A stretch of DNA of 5,478 bases, taken from assembly GCA_020723545.1 (NCBI GenBank), contig DYIS01000070.1, positions 4,712 through 10,189 on the forward strand, in the 5' to 3' direction. Every line of letters starts with the position of its first letter. The stretch's first letter is position 1. Below, piece by piece: positions 4,808-5,478 of the stretch. The notes beneath the pieces are model-generated. The model was not told where the DNA came from and made no database searches. It worked only from the letters and a program-made list of their open reading frames with translations. The stretch is from Ktedonobacter racemifer. Lineage in GTDB: Bacteria > Chloroflexota > DTOL01 > JACQYG01. Position numbers and translations under genes: made by a program.

Positions 4808-5478
4808 TGGACCACCGAGCTATGGAGGGCGATGAAATCGAATGCCTCTTGCCACACCCGCTCTTTTTCGGAATCTACTACTAGGCCATGGCCGGAGTTA
4901 GCGTACCAGACCAGCCTTTTGTCCTGGGAGCCGGCGCGGTTGAAGAGGTACTGGGCATTGTTTATTGGGATGGTGCGGTCCTGGCGTCCCTGCATGACCA
5001 AAAGCGGCACCACCACTTGAGGCAGGCTGGCCCGGACCTGGCGTTGCAGCTCCATGAAGCTGGTGATGTTGGCGAAGGCCACCCGGTCGTAGGAGACGAT
5101 CTGGGAGAGCGCCGTAGGGTCGGTCAGGTCGCTGGAACCGTCGAAGTAGTGCCACTTGCGGAAAAGCTTAATGGCCGGCACCAGGTTGGCCTTCCAGTCG
5201 CCCAGCAAGAGGGCGGGGGCCATGGCGATGGCTCCCCGCACCGGGTATCGCGTGGAGAGGTGAAGGGCGATGACTGCGCCCATAGACGGGCCCGCCGCAA
5301 ATACCGCTTTCTTCACTAGTAAAGAAGAAAGTGCTCTCTCGGCCGAGGCCACCCATTCCCGCCAACCGGTACCGGCCATGTCCTCCGGCGTGGTTCCATG
5401 CCCGGCCAGGCGAACGCCCAGCACGGTGAGGCCGCGGGCCGCCAGGTATTCCCCCATCCCACGCATCTCCGCCGGGCT
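4804..5478 (-). CDS. Alpha/beta-hydrolase, carboxylesterase/monoacylglycerol-lipase-like, partial (5' end outside window)
   Basis: The frame is open to the right edge, giving 224 visible residues that begin SPAEMRGMGEYLAARG. In bacterial carboxylesterases such as Geobacillus Est30, SPAEM directly follows the oxyanion-hole HGFTG stretch, so roughly 20-40 N-terminal residues are off the window and the ATG at 5466 is internal. Numbering from the first visible residue: the nucleophile is Ser65 in GPSMG (G-x-S-x-G), the acid is probably Asp167 in MQGRQDRTIP, and the base is His197 in NSGHGLVVD. GVRLAGHGTTPEDM (21-34) is the usual strand/loop before the nucleophile elbow. The region between (about 90-140) is a cap of moderate size. 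A cytoplasmic serine esterase acting on short acyl esters is expected; the true substrate is unknown. It is the upstream partner of the cyclase, so its product or substrate may be linked to that signalling. Confidence 0.9.
   Translation of the reverse strand, partial: SPAEMRGMGEYLAARGLTVLGVRLAGHGTTPEDMAGTGWREWVASAERALSSLLVKKAVFAAGPSMGAVIALHLSTRYPVRGAIAMAPALLLGDWKANLVPAIKLFRKWHYFDGSSDLTDPTALSQIVSYDRVAFANITSFMELQRQVRASLPQVVVPLLVMQGRQDRTIPINNAQYLFNRAGSQDKRLVWYANSGHGLVVDSEKERVWQEAFDFIALHSSVVQ

Noticed and set aside
4888..5319. Plus-strand 143-codon open frame opposite the hydrolase.
   Set aside because: The opposite strand encodes a hydrolase with an intact catalytic triad; this frame is a G+C-driven shadow.
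5307..5331. Inverted repeat CTTTCTT...AAGAAAG inside the hydrolase gene, with some likeness to the start of the TPR gene (about 16 of 20 bases).
   Set aside because: The arms are short and fall in codons for a Lys/Leu-rich helix (SSLLVKKAVF) just before the nucleophile; the likeness comes from both encoding a hydrophobic stretch with a Lys pair.
5466..5478. ATG at 5466 as the true start of the hydrolase.
   Set aside because: The frame is open upstream and encodes SPAE before the Met, matching the conserved HGFTGSPAEM region of the family; a start here would remove the oxyanion-hole strand.
1..5478. CRISPR array, tRNA or rRNA genes, insertion sequence ends, phage or toxin-antitoxin genes.
   Set aside because: No regularly spaced repeats, cloverleaf-like sequence, transposase motifs or small paired genes were seen on either strand; nearly all the sequence is accounted for by five genes.

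Overview
This is an ordinary-looking bacterial chromosomal window of about 60% G+C (estimated by eye), densely coding, with five protein genes and no RNA genes, insertion sequences or CRISPR arrays that I can see. ATG, GTG and TTG starts are all used, each with a plausible purine-rich ribosome binding site. Protein style (an SLC45-like MFS carrier, an esterase with a GHGTTPEDMA stretch, a periplasmic-binding-domain diguanylate cyclase) would fit a Chloroflexota or similar environmental lineage. That taxonomic guess is weak and rests on general resemblance only.

Layout. (1) 1-628, minus strand: the N-terminal part of a secreted tetratricopeptide-repeat protein whose 3' end lies beyond the left edge. 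(2) 629-742: a 114-bp divergent regulatory region with a near-consensus sigma-70 promoter facing right, a perfect 15-bp palindrome centred on its -10 box, and a perfect 10+10-bp inverted repeat just upstream of its -35 box. (3) 743-1423, plus strand: a DedA-family membrane protein. (4) 1424-1487: a 64-bp convergent junction with a strong intrinsic terminator. (5) 1488-5478, minus strand: three co-directional genes read in the order alpha/beta-hydrolase (its N-terminus is cut by the right edge), membrane diguanylate cyclase, and MFS transporter. The hydrolase and cyclase genes overlap by 4 bp (ATGA), and cyclase and MFS are 35 bp apart, so this is very probably one operon whose promoter lies to the right of the window.

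How the genes could work together. The cyclase has an extracytoplasmic solute-binding domain, one transmembrane segment on each side of it, a cytoplasmic GAF domain and a GGDEF domain with an intact inhibitory site, so it should turn an external ligand plus an internal signal into cyclic-di-GMP. It is translationally coupled to a carboxylesterase-like hydrolase and followed by a sugar-transporter-like carrier. This suggests, without proving, that sensing, uptake and hydrolysis of related compounds are co-regulated. The TPR/DedA pair on the left is a separate envelope-related locus. I did not find a clear new multi-gene system. The most unusual features are the symmetric elements in the TPR/DedA divergent promoter and the esterase-cyclase-carrier operon.

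There is no gene-free stretch longer than 114 bp.
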